Notes: generated by a model not told the origin, from the sequence alone. A stretch of 64,000 nt of DNA from Actinacidiphila yanglinensis (GCF_900107965.1 NZ_FNVU01000004.1:558001-622000); one strand, 5' to 3'. Shown: positions 36,131 through 46,119, numbered from the stretch's first letter. Program-made: numbers and translations.

Positions 36131-38697
36131 CCGTCTTCAAGACATCGGTGCGCAACTTCTTCGCGCACAAGGGCCGCATGGCCCTGTCCGGGATCGCGGT
36201 GCTGCTGTCGGTGGCGTTCATCTGCGGCACCCTGGTCTTCACCGACACCATGACCGCCACCTTCGACAAGCTCTTCGGCAGCACTGCCTCCGATGTCACG
36301 GTCAGTGCCAAAGAGGTCAAGCACGAGCAGGCGACCGGCATTCCGGACACCGTCCCCGCCTCGCTGCAGTCCACGCTGTCGCATGTCTCCGGGGTCGTCT
36401 CCTCGGTGCCCGACATCACCAGCCAGGACGTCACCGTCGCCGACGCCCACAACAACAAGATCAGCCCGTCGTCCGGCGCGCCGACCATCGTCAGCAACTG
36501 GGACAGCACCGAGACGAAGGCGGTGAAGCTCACCTCGGGCCACCTGCCCACCGCCGGTACCCAGGCCGTGGTCGACGCCGACACAGCCAAGGCGAAGCAC
36601 CTGAAGATCGGTGACACGCTGCGGGTCATCGCGCAGCCCGGTGACTTCAGGGTCACCCTCACCGGCATCGTCACCTTCAAGTCCACCAACCCCGGCGCCG
36701 CCGTGGTCTACGTGGACACCGCCACCGCGCAGTCCAGGCTGCTCGGCCGCACCGACGCCTACACCGGCTACGGCCTGACCGCGGCCAAGGGCGTGACCGA
36801 CGATCAGCTCAAGGCGCACGTGAAGGCGGCCATCGGCGGCCACTACACGATCGACACCGCCAAGGAGGAGACCAAGAAGCAGAAGGACGACCTCGGCGGC
36901 TTCCTGAACTTCATGAAGTACGCGATGCTCGGCTTCGCCGGGATCGCGGTCCTGGTCGGCATCTTCCTGATCGTCAACACCTTCTCCATGCTGGTCGCCC
37001 AGCGCACCCGGGAGATCGGCCTGATGCGGGCGCTCGGTTCCAGCCGCCGCCAGGTCAACAGGTCGGTGCTGATCGAGGCGGTGATGCTCGGGATCAGCGG
37101 TTCGGTGCTCGGCATCGGCGGCGGCATCGGCCTGGCCATCGGCCTGATGAAGCTGATGGGCAAGGCCGGCTTGAAGCTGGACAGTTCCGAGCTGACCATC
37201 AAGGCCACCACCCCGGTCGTCGGCCTCGTCATCGGCGTGGTCGTGACGGTGGTCTCCGCCTACATCCCGGCCCGCCGGGCCGGCCGGATCTCGCCGATGG
37301 CCGCGCTGCGCGACGCCGGCACCCCGGCCGACGTCAGGGCGGGGCGGATCCGGGCCGCGATCGGCGTCCTGGTCTGCGCCGCGGGCGTGTTCGCCCTGAT
37401 CGGTGCCTCGCAGACGGACAAGGCGTCCTCCGGTGGCGGGCTGCTGGGGATCGGCGTCCTGCTCACCCTGGTCGGCTTCGTGATCGTCGGCCCGCTGCTC
37501 GCCGGTGTGGTGGTCCGCGCGGTCAGCGCCGTGATCCTGCGGTTCTTCGGCCCGATGGGCCGGCTCGCCGAGCGCAACGCGCTGCGGAACCCGCGCCGTA
37601 CCGGTGCCACCGCCTCCGCGCTGATGATCGGACTGGCGCTGGTGGCGGGGATGTCGGTGGTCGGCTCGTCCCTGGTGGCCTCCGCCAGCGACCAGCTCGA
37701 CAAGTCGGTCGGCGCGGACTTCATCATCGAGGTCGGCAGCAATGCCTCGCAGCCGATCACCCCGGCCGCCAACCGGGCGATCAAGTCGGCCGGCGGCCTG
37801 GACCACTTCACCGACTACACGATCATCAACGCCACGATCACCACCCCGTCCGGCAAGCAGATCAAGGACCAGATCAGCGCCGCCGACAGCAGCTACACGC
37901 AGGACGTGCGGCTGGACACCACGCAGGGCAGGCTCGCCGACGCCTACGGCAAGAACGCGATGTCGGTGCCGGAGAACTTCGCCAAGGACAACCACGTCAA
38001 GGTCGGCGACGTGATGACGGTGGCGCTGGTGGGCGGGCGCACCGCGCACCTGAAGATCGCCGCGGTCACCAAGAACGACTCCGCCCTGGAGAACGGCACG
38101 CTGTTCACCAGCATCGACACCGCGCGGGCCTACCTGCCGCCGGACAAGATGCCCGGTGACTTCCTGGTCTTCGCCAAGGCGGCCGACGGCAAGCAGAAGG
38201 AGGCGTACGCCTCCCTGAAGGCCAAGGCGCACGACTACCCGCAGATCGACGTGCGCGACCAGGCCGACTACAAGGACCTGATCCAGAACCAGGTCAACCA
38301 GCTGCTCTACCTGATCTACGCGCTGCTGGCGCTGGCGATCATCGTGGCGGTGCTCGGCGTCATCAACACCCTGGCGCTGTCGGTGGTCGAGCGGACCCGG
38401 GAGATCGGCCTGATGCGGGCGATCGGCACCTCCCGGCGCCAGATGCGGCGGATGATCCGGCTGGAGTCGGTGGTCATCTCGCTCTTCGGCGCGATCGTCG
38501 GTCTCGGTCTCGGCCTCGGCTGGGGCACCACCGCGCAGAAGGTGCTCGCCTCGCAGGGCCTGGAGGTGCTGCGCATCCCGTGGAGCACCATCGTGATCGT
38601 CTTCGTCGCCTCCGCGGTGGTCGGCCTGCTGGCCGCCCTCCTGCCGGCCTTCCGGGCCGCGCGGATGAACGTGCTGAACGCGATCGCCACCGACTAG
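36127..38697 (+). CDS. FtsX-like ABC transporter permease
   Basis: An 856-residue permease with two FtsX/MacB modules: a first membrane helix near residues 18-40, a large extracytoplasmic domain, three helices ending near residue 380, then a second helix near 500, a second external domain, and three C-terminal helices. RTREIGLMRA occurs in both halves (after the first TM cluster and near the end), the known cytoplasmic loop that contacts the ATPase. It is translationally coupled to the ATPase gene and followed by a strong two-way terminator. Confidence 0.92.
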   Translation: MTVFKTSVRNFFAHKGRMALSGIAVLLSVAFICGTLVFTDTMTATFDKLFGSTASDVTVSAKEVKHEQATGIPDTVPASLQSTLSHVSGVVSSVPDITSQDVTVADAHNNKISPSSGAPTIVSNWDSTETKAVKLTSGHLPTAGTQAVVDADTAKAKHLKIGDTLRVIAQPGDFRVTLTGIVTFKSTNPGAAVVYVDTATAQSRLLGRTDAYTGYGLTAAKGVTDDQLKAHVKAAIGGHYTIDTAKEETKKQKDDLGGFLNFMKYAMLGFAGIAVLVGIFLIVNTFSMLVAQRTREIGLMRALGSSRRQVNRSVLIEAVMLGISGSVLGIGGGIGLAIGLMKLMGKAGLKLDSSELTIKATTPVVGLVIGVVVTVVSAYIPARRAGRISPMAALRDAGTPADVRAGRIRAAIGVLVCAAGVFALIGASQTDKASSGGGLLGIGVLLTLVGFVIVGPLLAGVVVRAVSAVILRFFGPMGRLAERNALRNPRRTGATASALMIGLALVAGMSVVGSSLVASASDQLDKSVGADFIIEVGSNASQPITPAANRAIKSAGGLDHFTDYTIINATITTPSGKQIKDQISAADSSYTQDVRLDTTQGRLADAYGKNAMSVPENFAKDNHVKVGDVMTVALVGGRTAHLKIAAVTKNDSALENGTLFTSIDTARAYLPPDKMPGDFLVFAKAADGKQKEAYASLKAKAHDYPQIDVRDQADYKDLIQNQVNQLLYLIYALLALAIIVAVLGVINTLALSVVERTREIGLMRAIGTSRRQMRRMIRLESVVISLFGAIVGLGLGLGWGTTAQKVLASQGLEVLRIPWSTIVIVFVASAVVGLLAALLPAFRAARMNVLNAIATD

Positions 38698-38740
38698 GCG
38701 GGCGCGGGCGGCAGGGTCGGCCACCGGCCCCGCCGGTCCG

Positions 38741-38785
38741 GGCGGCCCCGGAGCGCGGGAACAACTCCCGTGCTCCGGGGCCGCC
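38741..38785. terminator. bidirectional hairpin terminator
   Basis: A 20-bp stem with a single G-T pair (38741-38760 with 38766-38785, starting GGCGGCCCCGGAGC) and a 5-base loop fills the gap between the convergent permease and amidase genes. It probably ends both transcripts. Confidence 0.8.
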
Positions 38786-38791
38786 TTCGTG

Positions 38792-41089
38792 TCAGCGGGG
38801 AGCGCTCGCGGTCACGTCGGCCGCCTTGACGTAGCCGAGCCGGTGGTCGAAGCGGATCGGGTAGTAGAGCGTGTCGCCCACCACCCGGGTCTGGTCGCCG
38901 GGCGCGCTCTGGTCGATGTTCTCGGCGTAGAAGTAGTCCGCGGCCACCGGGTCGGCGGCGGCGTAGACCTGGCCGGCCGGGATGGTGTAACCGAGCGGGG
39001 TGACCGCCTGGTTGCTCTTCTTCGCCACGGACGCGATCACCGCCGGGTACGCGGACGCCTCCGGGTAGGCCCGGCCGTAGACCGGGACCGCCTGCGTGCC
39101 GGCCGGGGTGACCAGGTGCCGGGTGCCGCCCGGGCCGGTGTCCGCGAACCGGCCGCCGGGGTTGTCGAACCACGCCTTCTGCCCGCCGTACCAGATCGCG
39201 GTCCAGTCGCCCTGGACGCCGGCCACCGCGAAGGTCTGCCCGGTGACCGCCTTGTCCGTCACGTCGGCCGCCTGGGTGCTGCCGCTCTGGGCGCCCTGAC
39301 CCGCCATCACCGCGTCCTTGAGCAGGGGCGCCGTCGCGGACGGCGAGGTGCGCAGGTAGACGAAGTTCGCCGGCTGCGCCTTGCACGGATCGGGCTTGCA
39401 TCCGGTGACGGCCGGCTCGTTGACGGAGGTGAAGGGCGGGTCGATGGTCACCTCGCCGCCGACCACCGGCGTCCCGCCGCGCCCGGCCCCCAGGGGCGCG
39501 CCGAGCAGGTCCATGTAGTGCGCCCAGTCCCAGTACGGTCCCGGGTCCCAGTGCATGCCGGCGAGTTGGGCCACCTGCGGGGCGGGCACGTCGTCGTGCC
39601 CGATGATGTGCGCGCGGTCCAGCGGCACGTTGAAGCGCGCGGCCAGGTAGCGCACCAGGGCCGCGGACGACTCGTACAGCGACTCGTCGTACCAGGACGC
39701 CCCGGAGATCGCGAAGCCCTCGTGCTCGATCCCGATCGCGTGCGTGTTGACGTAGTAGTTGCCCGCGTGCCAGGCGACGTCCTTGGTCGGGACGAGCTGC
39801 GTGACCTGGCCGTCGGAGGAGCGCACGAGGTAGTGCGGGGTGGCGAGCGCGGTGGAGTTCTGGAACTCCTGGAGGGAGCCGCTGTAGCTGCCCTCGGTGT
39901 CGTGGATGACGATGTACCGGATCGCGCTGCCGTCGCCCGGCCGGTCCGCGAGGTCGTAGTTGCCGTAACTCGACTTGTCCGTGGGGCTGTTCTGCTTGTA
40001 CGCGGCCGGGACGAAGTTGCAGGCCAGGCCGGACGGGCACTCGGTCGCGGGATCGGCCGCCGTGTCCCCGGCGCCCTTCGCCCCGGGCCCGCCGTCCGCG
40101 GTGCGCAGCACGGCCGCCGCCGCCTCCTGCGCGGCCGAGACCAGGCCGAGGCCCTTCATCGCGGAGGTGCGCGGCACCACGCCCGGCGCGGCCGGCAGCG
40201 TGACGGTCTCGCCGGTGTCGGTGACGCGCGAGACGCCTGCCTTGAGGGTGGCGTATACGCGGTCGGCGAACTGCGCGGCGCCCTCGGCGTTGGCGGACTG
40301 GCTGAAGCGGGCGACCGCCCCGTACCAGGCGCCCGGGTCGGTGGGCAGCGTGCGGGTGAGCTGCTTCTGGTAGCGGGCGAGCAGGGCGGCGCCGCCGCGG
40401 ATGCTCTGCCGGGGGTCGGTGCGCAGCGTGGCGGCGGATGCGCCGGTCAGGGCCGCGGCGGAGTCCAGGGTGCGGTAGGCGGCCGGGTCGGTGCCGGCGG
40501 CGTTCGGCGCGGGGGCGGTGCCGCCGTCCCGGGCGGCCGGCGCGTCGCCGCGCTGGCCGGTCTCGGTGACGGCCGGGGCGCGGCGCAGCGTCGCGTCGGC
40601 CACGTGCGTCAGCCCCATCACGCTGTAGGCGCCGGTGGTGCTGGGCAGGCCGCCGTGGGTGTCCCAGCGCGACTCGTGGTAGCCGACGGCCATCAGCAGG
40701 CCGGCGGGTACGTGGAACTCCCGGGCCGCCGCCGTGAAGTCCTTGCGGAGCGGGCCCGAGGTGCTTGCGGTGCCTGCCGCGCCCGCCCGGCTGCCGGGGT
40801 GTCCGTCCGGCCGCCCGTCCGCGGCCGCGCCCGGCGCCGTCGCGGCCAGCGCGCCCAGGCACAGCGCGCCCGCGGTCACCACCGCCGCCATCGCGCGCCT
40901 GCGGCGGCCGGGACCGCGGCGGCCCGGGCCGGTGCCCGCGCCGGGAGCGGCGTCCGGGCCGCGGCCCGGCCCGGTGGGCGCCGCCTCCGGCGGTACCGCG
41001 TCCGCGGACACCAAAGACGCCTGGGACGCCGGGGCCACCGCCTCCGGGATCGATCCCGCCCGCCTGCGGCTGTGCTGCTCGGTACTCAA
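38792..41089 (-). CDS. secreted N-acetylmuramoyl-L-alanine amidase with lysozyme-like N-terminal region
   Basis: A 765-residue wall hydrolase. After a 60-residue Pro/Gly-rich leader comes a signal-like segment (AMAAVVTAGALCLGALAATAPGAAA). Residues 115-330 contain REFHVPAGLLMAVGYHESRWDTHGG, which resembles a lysozyme-like fold. Residues 385-545 are an Amidase_2 domain: YIVIHDTEGSYSG with the first zinc His, AIGIEHEG and IIGHDDVP with the second His. The C-terminus has SH3-like stretches (NFVYLRTSPSATAP, WTAIWYGGQKAWFDNPGG). The start is a TTG at 41089 behind GGAGG, unusual even here; the next Met is residue 67. It is divergent from mfd. Confidence 0.85.
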   Translation of the reverse strand: MSTEQHSRRRAGSIPEAVAPASQASLVSADAVPPEAAPTGPGRGPDAAPGAGTGPGRRGPGRRRRAMAAVVTAGALCLGALAATAPGAAADGRPDGHPGSRAGAAGTASTSGPLRKDFTAAAREFHVPAGLLMAVGYHESRWDTHGGLPSTTGAYSVMGLTHVADATLRRAPAVTETGQRGDAPAARDGGTAPAPNAAGTDPAAYRTLDSAAALTGASAATLRTDPRQSIRGGAALLARYQKQLTRTLPTDPGAWYGAVARFSQSANAEGAAQFADRVYATLKAGVSRVTDTGETVTLPAAPGVVPRTSAMKGLGLVSAAQEAAAAVLRTADGGPGAKGAGDTAADPATECPSGLACNFVPAAYKQNSPTDKSSYGNYDLADRPGDGSAIRYIVIHDTEGSYSGSLQEFQNSTALATPHYLVRSSDGQVTQLVPTKDVAWHAGNYYVNTHAIGIEHEGFAISGASWYDESLYESSAALVRYLAARFNVPLDRAHIIGHDDVPAPQVAQLAGMHWDPGPYWDWAHYMDLLGAPLGAGRGGTPVVGGEVTIDPPFTSVNEPAVTGCKPDPCKAQPANFVYLRTSPSATAPLLKDAVMAGQGAQSGSTQAADVTDKAVTGQTFAVAGVQGDWTAIWYGGQKAWFDNPGGRFADTGPGGTRHLVTPAGTQAVPVYGRAYPEASAYPAVIASVAKKSNQAVTPLGYTIPAGQVYAAADPVAADYFYAENIDQSAPGDQTRVVGDTLYYPIRFDHRLGYVKAADVTASAPR

Positions 41090-41296
41090 CGGCCCCTCCG
41101 CTCGTGCCGGGTCGCCGGGCCTGGTGCGCCGGGACCGAAGTCACGCAACGTAGCAGGTCATGTGCTGTGTGTAGGGCGGGTGCGGGCGTGTGGCGGTGCG
41201 TGTCACCGGTACGTCGTACGCTGGAGTGACCCCCGGCCCGTGAGACGTGTCGGGCGCTTCGCGTTGCTCCGCATCTTCTTCCGGGACGGAACCCTG

Positions 41297-44200
41297 ATGA
41301 GTCTGAACGGTCTGGTCGACGTCGTCGTCGAGGACGCCGCTCTCGCCGAGGCGGTCGAGTCGGCGGCGGCGGGCAACCGCCCGCAGGTGGACCTGGTCGG
41401 CCCGCCCGCCGCGCGCCCCCTGGTGGTCGCGGCGCTGGCGGCCCGCGCGCGCCGCACGGTGCTCGCGGTCACCGCCACCGGCCGGGAGGCGGAGGACCTG
41501 GCCGCCGCGCTGCGCTCGCTGCTGCCGCCGGACGCGGTGGCGGAGTACCCGTCGTGGGAGACGCTGCCGCACGAGCGGCTGTCCCCGCGCAGCGACACGG
41601 TGGGGCGGCGGCTCGCGGTGCTGCGCCGGCTGGCCCACCCGGCGGCGGACGACGTGGCCGCCGGCCCGGTCCAGGTGGTGGTCGCGCCGATCCGGTCGGT
41701 GCTCCAGCCGCAGGTCAAGGGGCTCGGTGACCTGGAGCCGGTGGCCTTGCGCAGCGGCGCCGCCGCCGACCTGGACGCCGTGGTCGACGGGCTGGCGGCG
41801 GCCGCGTACGCCCGGGTGGAGCTGGTCGAGAAGCGCGGCGAGTTCGCGGTGCGCGGCGGCATCCTCGACGTCTTCCCACCGACCGAGGAGCACCCGCTGC
41901 GGGTGGAGTTCTGGGGCGACGAGGTCGAGGAGATCCGCTACTTCAAGGTCGCCGACCAGCGCTCCCTGGAGGTGGCCGAGCACGGCCTGTGGGCTCCGCC
42001 CTGCCGCGAGCTGCTGCTGACCGCGCAGGTCCGGGAGCGGGCGGCGGCCCTGGCGGCCGAGCACCCCGAACTGGACGAGCTGCTCGGCAGGATCGCCGAG
42101 GGCATCGCCGTCGAGGGCATGGAGTCGCTGGCCCCGGTGCTGGTCGACGACATGGAGCTGCTGCTGGACGTCCTGCCCGCCGGTTCCATGGCGGTGGTGT
42201 GCGACCCGGAGCGGGTCCGTACCCGGGCCGCGGACCTGGTGGCGACCTCCCGGGAGTTCCTGGAGGCGTCCTGGGCGGCCTCGGCGGGCGGCGGCGCCGC
42301 GCCGATCGACCTGGGCGCCGCGTCGCTGTGGTCGATCGCCGACCTGCGCGAGCACGCGCGCGAACTCGGCACCCCGTGGTGGTCGGTGAGCCCGTTCGCG
42401 GCGGACGAGGAGGGCGTCGCGGCCGCCGGACCGTACGACGAACGCCCCTCGCAGGGGCCCGAGCGGGAGTTCGGCGACACTCTGCGGCTGGGCATGCACG
42501 CCCCCGAGCTGTACCGCGGCGACACCGCCCGGGCGCTCGCCGACACCAAGGGCTGGCTCGCCGACGGCTGGCGCACCGTGTACGTCACCGAGGGCCAGGG
42601 TCCGGCCGCCCGGCTGGTCGAGGTGCTGGGCGGCGAGGGCATCGCGGCCCGGCTGGGCCCGGAGCTGACCGACCCGGCCGCGCTGGCGCCCTCCGTGGTG
42701 CACGTGGCGACCGGCTCGCTGGAGCACGGCTTCGTGGACGCAGCCCTCAAACTCGCCGTGCTCACCGAGACCGACCTGTCCGGGCAGCGCTCCACCGCCA
42801 AGGACATGGGGCGGATGCCGTCGCGGCGCCGCAAGACCATCGACCCGCTCACCCTCACCGGCGGCGACTACATCGTGCACGAGCAGCACGGCGTCGGCCG
42901 CTACGTGGAGATGGTGCAGCGCACCGTCCAGGGCGCCACCCGCGAGTACCTGGTGGTGGAGTACGCCCCGGCCAAGCGCGGCCAGCCCGGTGACCGCCTC
43001 TTCGTCCCCACCGACCAGCTCGAACAGGTCACCAAGTACGTGGGCGGGGAGGCGCCCTCGCTGCACCGGCTCGGCGGCGCCGACTGGACCAAGACCAAGG
43101 CGCGGGCGAAGAAGGCGGTCAAGGAGATCGCCGCCGACCTGATCCGGCTGTACTCCGCGCGGATGGCCGCCCCCGGGCACACCTTCGGCCCCGACACCCC
43201 CTGGCAGCGCGAGCTGGAGGACGCCTTCCCGTACGCCGAGACGCCCGACCAGCTCACCACCATCGCCGAGGTCAAGACGGACATGGAGAAGTCCGTGCCG
43301 ATGGACCGGCTGATCTGCGGCGACGTCGGGTACGGCAAGACCGAGATCGCGGTGCGCGCCGCGTTCAAGGCGGTCCAGGACGGCAAGCAGGTGGCCGTCC
43401 TGGTGCCGACCACGCTGCTGGTGCAGCAGCACATGGGCACCTTCGCCGAGCGGTACTCCCAGTTCCCGGTGAACGTCCGCGCGCTGTCGAGGTTCCAGAG
43501 CGACACCGAGGCCAAGGCGGTGCTGGAGGGGCTGCGGGACGGCAGCGTCGACCTGGTGATCGGCACCCACCGGCTCTTCTCGTCGGAGACGAAGTTCAAG
43601 GACCTGGGCCTGGTCATCGTCGACGAGGAGCAGCGGTTCGGCGTCGAGCACAAGGAGCAGCTGAAGAAGCTGCGCGCCAACGTCGACGTGCTCACCATGT
43701 CCGCGACCCCGATCCCGCGCACCCTGGAGATGGCGGTCACCGGCATCCGCGAGATGTCCACCATCACCACCCCGCCCGAGGAGCGCCACCCGGTCCTGAC
43801 CTTCGTCGGGCCGTACGAGGAGAAGCAGATCGGCGCCGCGATCCGCCGCGAACTGCTGCGCGAGGGCCAGGTGTTCTACATCCACAACCGGGTCGAGTCG
43901 ATCGACCGGGCCGCGGCGCGGCTGCGCGCCATCGTGCCGGAGGCGCGGATCGCCACCGCGCACGGGCAGATGGGGGAGTCGCAGCTGGAGCAGGTCGTGG
44001 TCGACTTCTGGGAGAAGCGGTTCGACGTGCTGGTGTCGACCACCATCGTGGAGTCCGGCATCGACATCGCGAACGCCAACACCCTGATCGTCGAGCGCGG
44101 CGACACCTTCGGCCTGTCCCAGCTCCACCAGCTGCGCGGCCGGGTGGGCCGTTCCCGGGAGCGCGGCTACGCGTACTTCCTCTACCCGCCGGAGAAGCCG

Positions 44201-44893
44201 CTCACCGAGACCGCGCACGAGCGGCTGGCCACCATCGCCCAGCACACCGAGATGGGCGCGGGCATGTACGTCGCGATGAAGGACCTGGAGATCCGCGGCG
44301 CGGGCAACCTGCTCGGCGGGGAGCAGTCCGGCCACATCGCGGGTGTCGGCTTCGACCTGTACGTCCGGATGGTCGGCGAGGCGGTCGCGGACTACCGCAA
44401 CGCGCTGGAGGGCGGCGGCGAGCCGGAGGAGGCGCCGCTGGACGTGAAGATCGAGCTCCCGGTCGACGCGCACGTCCCGCACGACTACGCGCCGGGCGAG
44501 CGGCTGCGGCTGCAGGCGTACCGCGCGATCGCCGCCGCGAACAGCGCGGAGGACATCGCCGCCGTGCGCGAGGAGCTGGCCGACCGCTACGGCAAGCTGC
44601 CCGAGCCGGTGGAGAACCTGCTGCTGGTGGCGGCGCTGCGGATACTGGCCCGCAAGGTCGGCGTCGGAGACATCACCCTCCAGGGCGCCAACATCCGGTT
44701 CGGCCCGGTCGAGTTGCGCGAGTCCCAGGAGCTGCGGCTGGGCCGGGTCTACCCGCGCTCGGTGATCCGGCACGCCACGAAGCAGGTGCTGGTGCCGCGC
44801 CCCGCGACCGCCCGGATCGGCGGGAAACCGGTGGTCGGCCGCGAACTGCTCCAGTGGACCTCGGAGTTCCTGACCACGGTGCTCGACAACTGA
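41297..44893 (+). CDS. mfd: transcription-repair coupling factor
   Basis: Mfd removes RNA polymerase stalled at DNA damage and recruits UvrA. The 1198-residue protein has the expected domains: UvrB-like N-terminus (DLVGPPAARPLVV; YPSWETLPHERLSPRSDTVGRR), a CarD-like polymerase-binding module (GDYIVHEQHGVGRYVEM), a superfamily 2 translocase with Walker A CGDVGYGKTEIA and DEEQRFG box, the TRG-region LHQLRGRVGRS, and the C-terminal autoinhibitory domain. The ATG at 41297 follows GGACGG. A -10-like TACGCT is at 41217. The same frame stays open 2.5 kb upstream only because it lies antisense to the amidase gene. Confidence 0.96.
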   Translation: MSLNGLVDVVVEDAALAEAVESAAAGNRPQVDLVGPPAARPLVVAALAARARRTVLAVTATGREAEDLAAALRSLLPPDAVAEYPSWETLPHERLSPRSDTVGRRLAVLRRLAHPAADDVAAGPVQVVVAPIRSVLQPQVKGLGDLEPVALRSGAAADLDAVVDGLAAAAYARVELVEKRGEFAVRGGILDVFPPTEEHPLRVEFWGDEVEEIRYFKVADQRSLEVAEHGLWAPPCRELLLTAQVRERAAALAAEHPELDELLGRIAEGIAVEGMESLAPVLVDDMELLLDVLPAGSMAVVCDPERVRTRAADLVATSREFLEASWAASAGGGAAPIDLGAASLWSIADLREHARELGTPWWSVSPFAADEEGVAAAGPYDERPSQGPEREFGDTLRLGMHAPELYRGDTARALADTKGWLADGWRTVYVTEGQGPAARLVEVLGGEGIAARLGPELTDPAALAPSVVHVATGSLEHGFVDAALKLAVLTETDLSGQRSTAKDMGRMPSRRRKTIDPLTLTGGDYIVHEQHGVGRYVEMVQRTVQGATREYLVVEYAPAKRGQPGDRLFVPTDQLEQVTKYVGGEAPSLHRLGGADWTKTKARAKKAVKEIAADLIRLYSARMAAPGHTFGPDTPWQRELEDAFPYAETPDQLTTIAEVKTDMEKSVPMDRLICGDVGYGKTEIAVRAAFKAVQDGKQVAVLVPTTLLVQQHMGTFAERYSQFPVNVRALSRFQSDTEAKAVLEGLRDGSVDLVIGTHRLFSSETKFKDLGLVIVDEEQRFGVEHKEQLKKLRANVDVLTMSATPIPRTLEMAVTGIREMSTITTPPEERHPVLTFVGPYEEKQIGAAIRRELLREGQVFYIHNRVESIDRAAARLRAIVPEARIATAHGQMGESQLEQVVVDFWEKRFDVLVSTTIVESGIDIANANTLIVERGDTFGLSQLHQLRGRVGRSRERGYAYFLYPPEKPLTETAHERLATIAQHTEMGAGMYVAMKDLEIRGAGNLLGGEQSGHIAGVGFDLYVRMVGEAVADYRNALEGGGEPEEAPLDVKIELPVDAHVPHDYAPGERLRLQAYRAIAAANSAEDIAAVREELADRYGKLPEPVENLLLVAALRILARKVGVGDITLQGANIRFGPVELRESQELRLGRVYPRSVIRHATKQVLVPRPATARIGGKPVVGRELLQWTSEFLTTVLDN

Positions 44894-44953
44894 CGGCGTG
44901 CGCGTCGGGGGCGGCTGGAAACGGCCGCCCCCGACCCGTGTCCGGCAAGGGAA

Positions 44954-44984
44954 TTGGTCTGGACCCTTGACAGGTCCAGACCAA
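44954..44984 (+). promoter_or_regulatory. chitinase promoter with mirrored DasR-like sites
   Basis: A perfect 12-bp inverted repeat, TTGGTCTGGACC and its complement, flanks the 7-base spacer CTTGACA, so a consensus-like -35 box TTGACA (44967-44972) sits exactly between the arms. Each arm region matches the known DasR element (ACTGGTCTAGACCAGT) at 12-13 of 16 positions and resembles the TGGTCCAGACCT repeats of streptomycete chitinase promoters. DasR senses glucosamine-6-phosphate. Chitin-induced, DasR-linked control is therefore likely. The -10 box is not obvious. Confidence 0.7.
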
Positions 44985-45039
44985 TCGGTTTGAGTCTTGA
45001 TCCGACCCCACTTCGCACCCCCCCACAAGGAGTGGTCAC

Positions 45040-46119
45040 GTGTCGAGACAACGGATCATCGCGTTCCTCACCGCACTCGCGGTCGCGGTCGGCCTGGCGG
45101 TGCTGGTCCCGCTGGCGTCCACCGCCTCGGCCGCGGACTGCGCGGCGGCCTGGAGCTCCTCCTCGGTCTACACCGGCGGCCAGACCGCGTCGTACAACGC
45201 GCACAACTGGTCGGCGAAGTGGTGGACCCAGGGCGAGACGCCGGGCGCCGCCGACGTCTGGGCCGACCAGGGCGCCTGCGGCAGCTCCTCGGGCGGCACC
45301 GGCGGCACCACCGGCGGCAGCGGGAGCTGCAGCTACCCGGCCTGGGTCGCGGGCCAGAACTACGTCACCGGCGCCATCGTGCAGTACAGCAACGGCAGCG
45401 ACTACATCGCCACGCACGACAACCCGGGGTACGACCCGACGATCAGCACCTGGTACTGGAGCCCGTACAGCTGCACCGGCGGTGGCGGCACCACTCCGCC
45501 CAGCGGCAGCGGATTCGTGGTCTCCGAGGCCCAGTTCGACCAGATGTTCCCGAACCGGAACTCCTTCTACACCTACAGCGGCCTGACCGCCGCCCTCAGC
45601 GCCTACCCGGGCTTCGCCACCACGGGCAGTGCCACTGTCCAGAAGCAGGAGGCCGCGGCCTTCCTCGCCAACGTCAGCCACGAGACCGGCGGCCTCGTCT
45701 ACGTCACCGAGATCGACAAGTCGGGCAACTACTGCGCGTCCGAGCCCTACGGCTGCCCGGCCGGGACCTACTCCTACTACGGGCGCGGCCCGATCCAGCT
45801 GAGCTGGAACTTCAACTACAAGGCGGCCGGCGACGCGTTGGGCGTCGACCTGCTGGACAACCCGAGCCTCGTCGAGACCGACGCGGCGATCTCCTGGAAG
45901 ACCGGCCTGTGGTACTGGGACACCCAGACCGGGCCGGGCACCATGACCCCGCACAACGCCATGGTCAACGGCGCCGGCTTCGGTGAGACCATCCGCAGCA
46001 TCAACGGCAGCATCGAGTGCAACGGCGGCAACCCCGCCGAGGTCCAGGACCGCGTCAACGCCTACGAGAACTTCACGTCGATCCTCGGCGTGCCCGCGGG
46101 CAGCAACCTCTCCTGCTGA
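45040..46119 (+). CDS. secreted family 19 chitinase with two chitin-binding modules
   Basis: A 359-residue chitinase. A Sec signal peptide (to about residue 32, STASAA) is followed by a carbohydrate-binding module with AWSSSSVYTGGQTASYNAHNWSAKWWTQGE (CBM5/12 type), a Gly/Thr linker, and a second module of related pattern (YPAWVAGQNYVTGAIVQYSNGSDYIA). The GH19 catalytic domain follows: AAFLANVSHETGG with the general-acid Glu, YVTEIDKS with the second Glu, and SYYGRGPIQLSWNFNY. It cleaves chitin outside the cell by inversion. Two binding modules on a GH19 enzyme are more than the usual one. The GTG follows AAGGAGTGG. Confidence 0.93.
   Translation: MSRQRIIAFLTALAVAVGLAVLVPLASTASAADCAAAWSSSSVYTGGQTASYNAHNWSAKWWTQGETPGAADVWADQGACGSSSGGTGGTTGGSGSCSYPAWVAGQNYVTGAIVQYSNGSDYIATHDNPGYDPTISTWYWSPYSCTGGGGTTPPSGSGFVVSEAQFDQMFPNRNSFYTYSGLTAALSAYPGFATTGSATVQKQEAAAFLANVSHETGGLVYVTEIDKSGNYCASEPYGCPAGTYSYYGRGPIQLSWNFNYKAAGDALGVDLLDNPSLVETDAAISWKTGLWYWDTQTGPGTMTPHNAMVNGAGFGETIRSINGSIECNGGNPAEVQDRVNAYENFTSILGVPAGSNLSC

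Noticed and set aside
38789..41296. A 2.5-kb open frame continuous with mfd that would extend its N-terminus by over 800 residues.
   Set aside because: It is antisense to the amidase gene, has the Arg/Gly/Val composition of a GC-driven shadow frame, and mfd is full length from 41297 with a ribosome site.
41141..45028. A frame of nearly 1300 codons on the minus strand opposite mfd.
   Set aside because: Composition (Arg, Gly, His, Leu, Val runs) is that of a shadow of a high-GC gene, and it has no recognisable domain.
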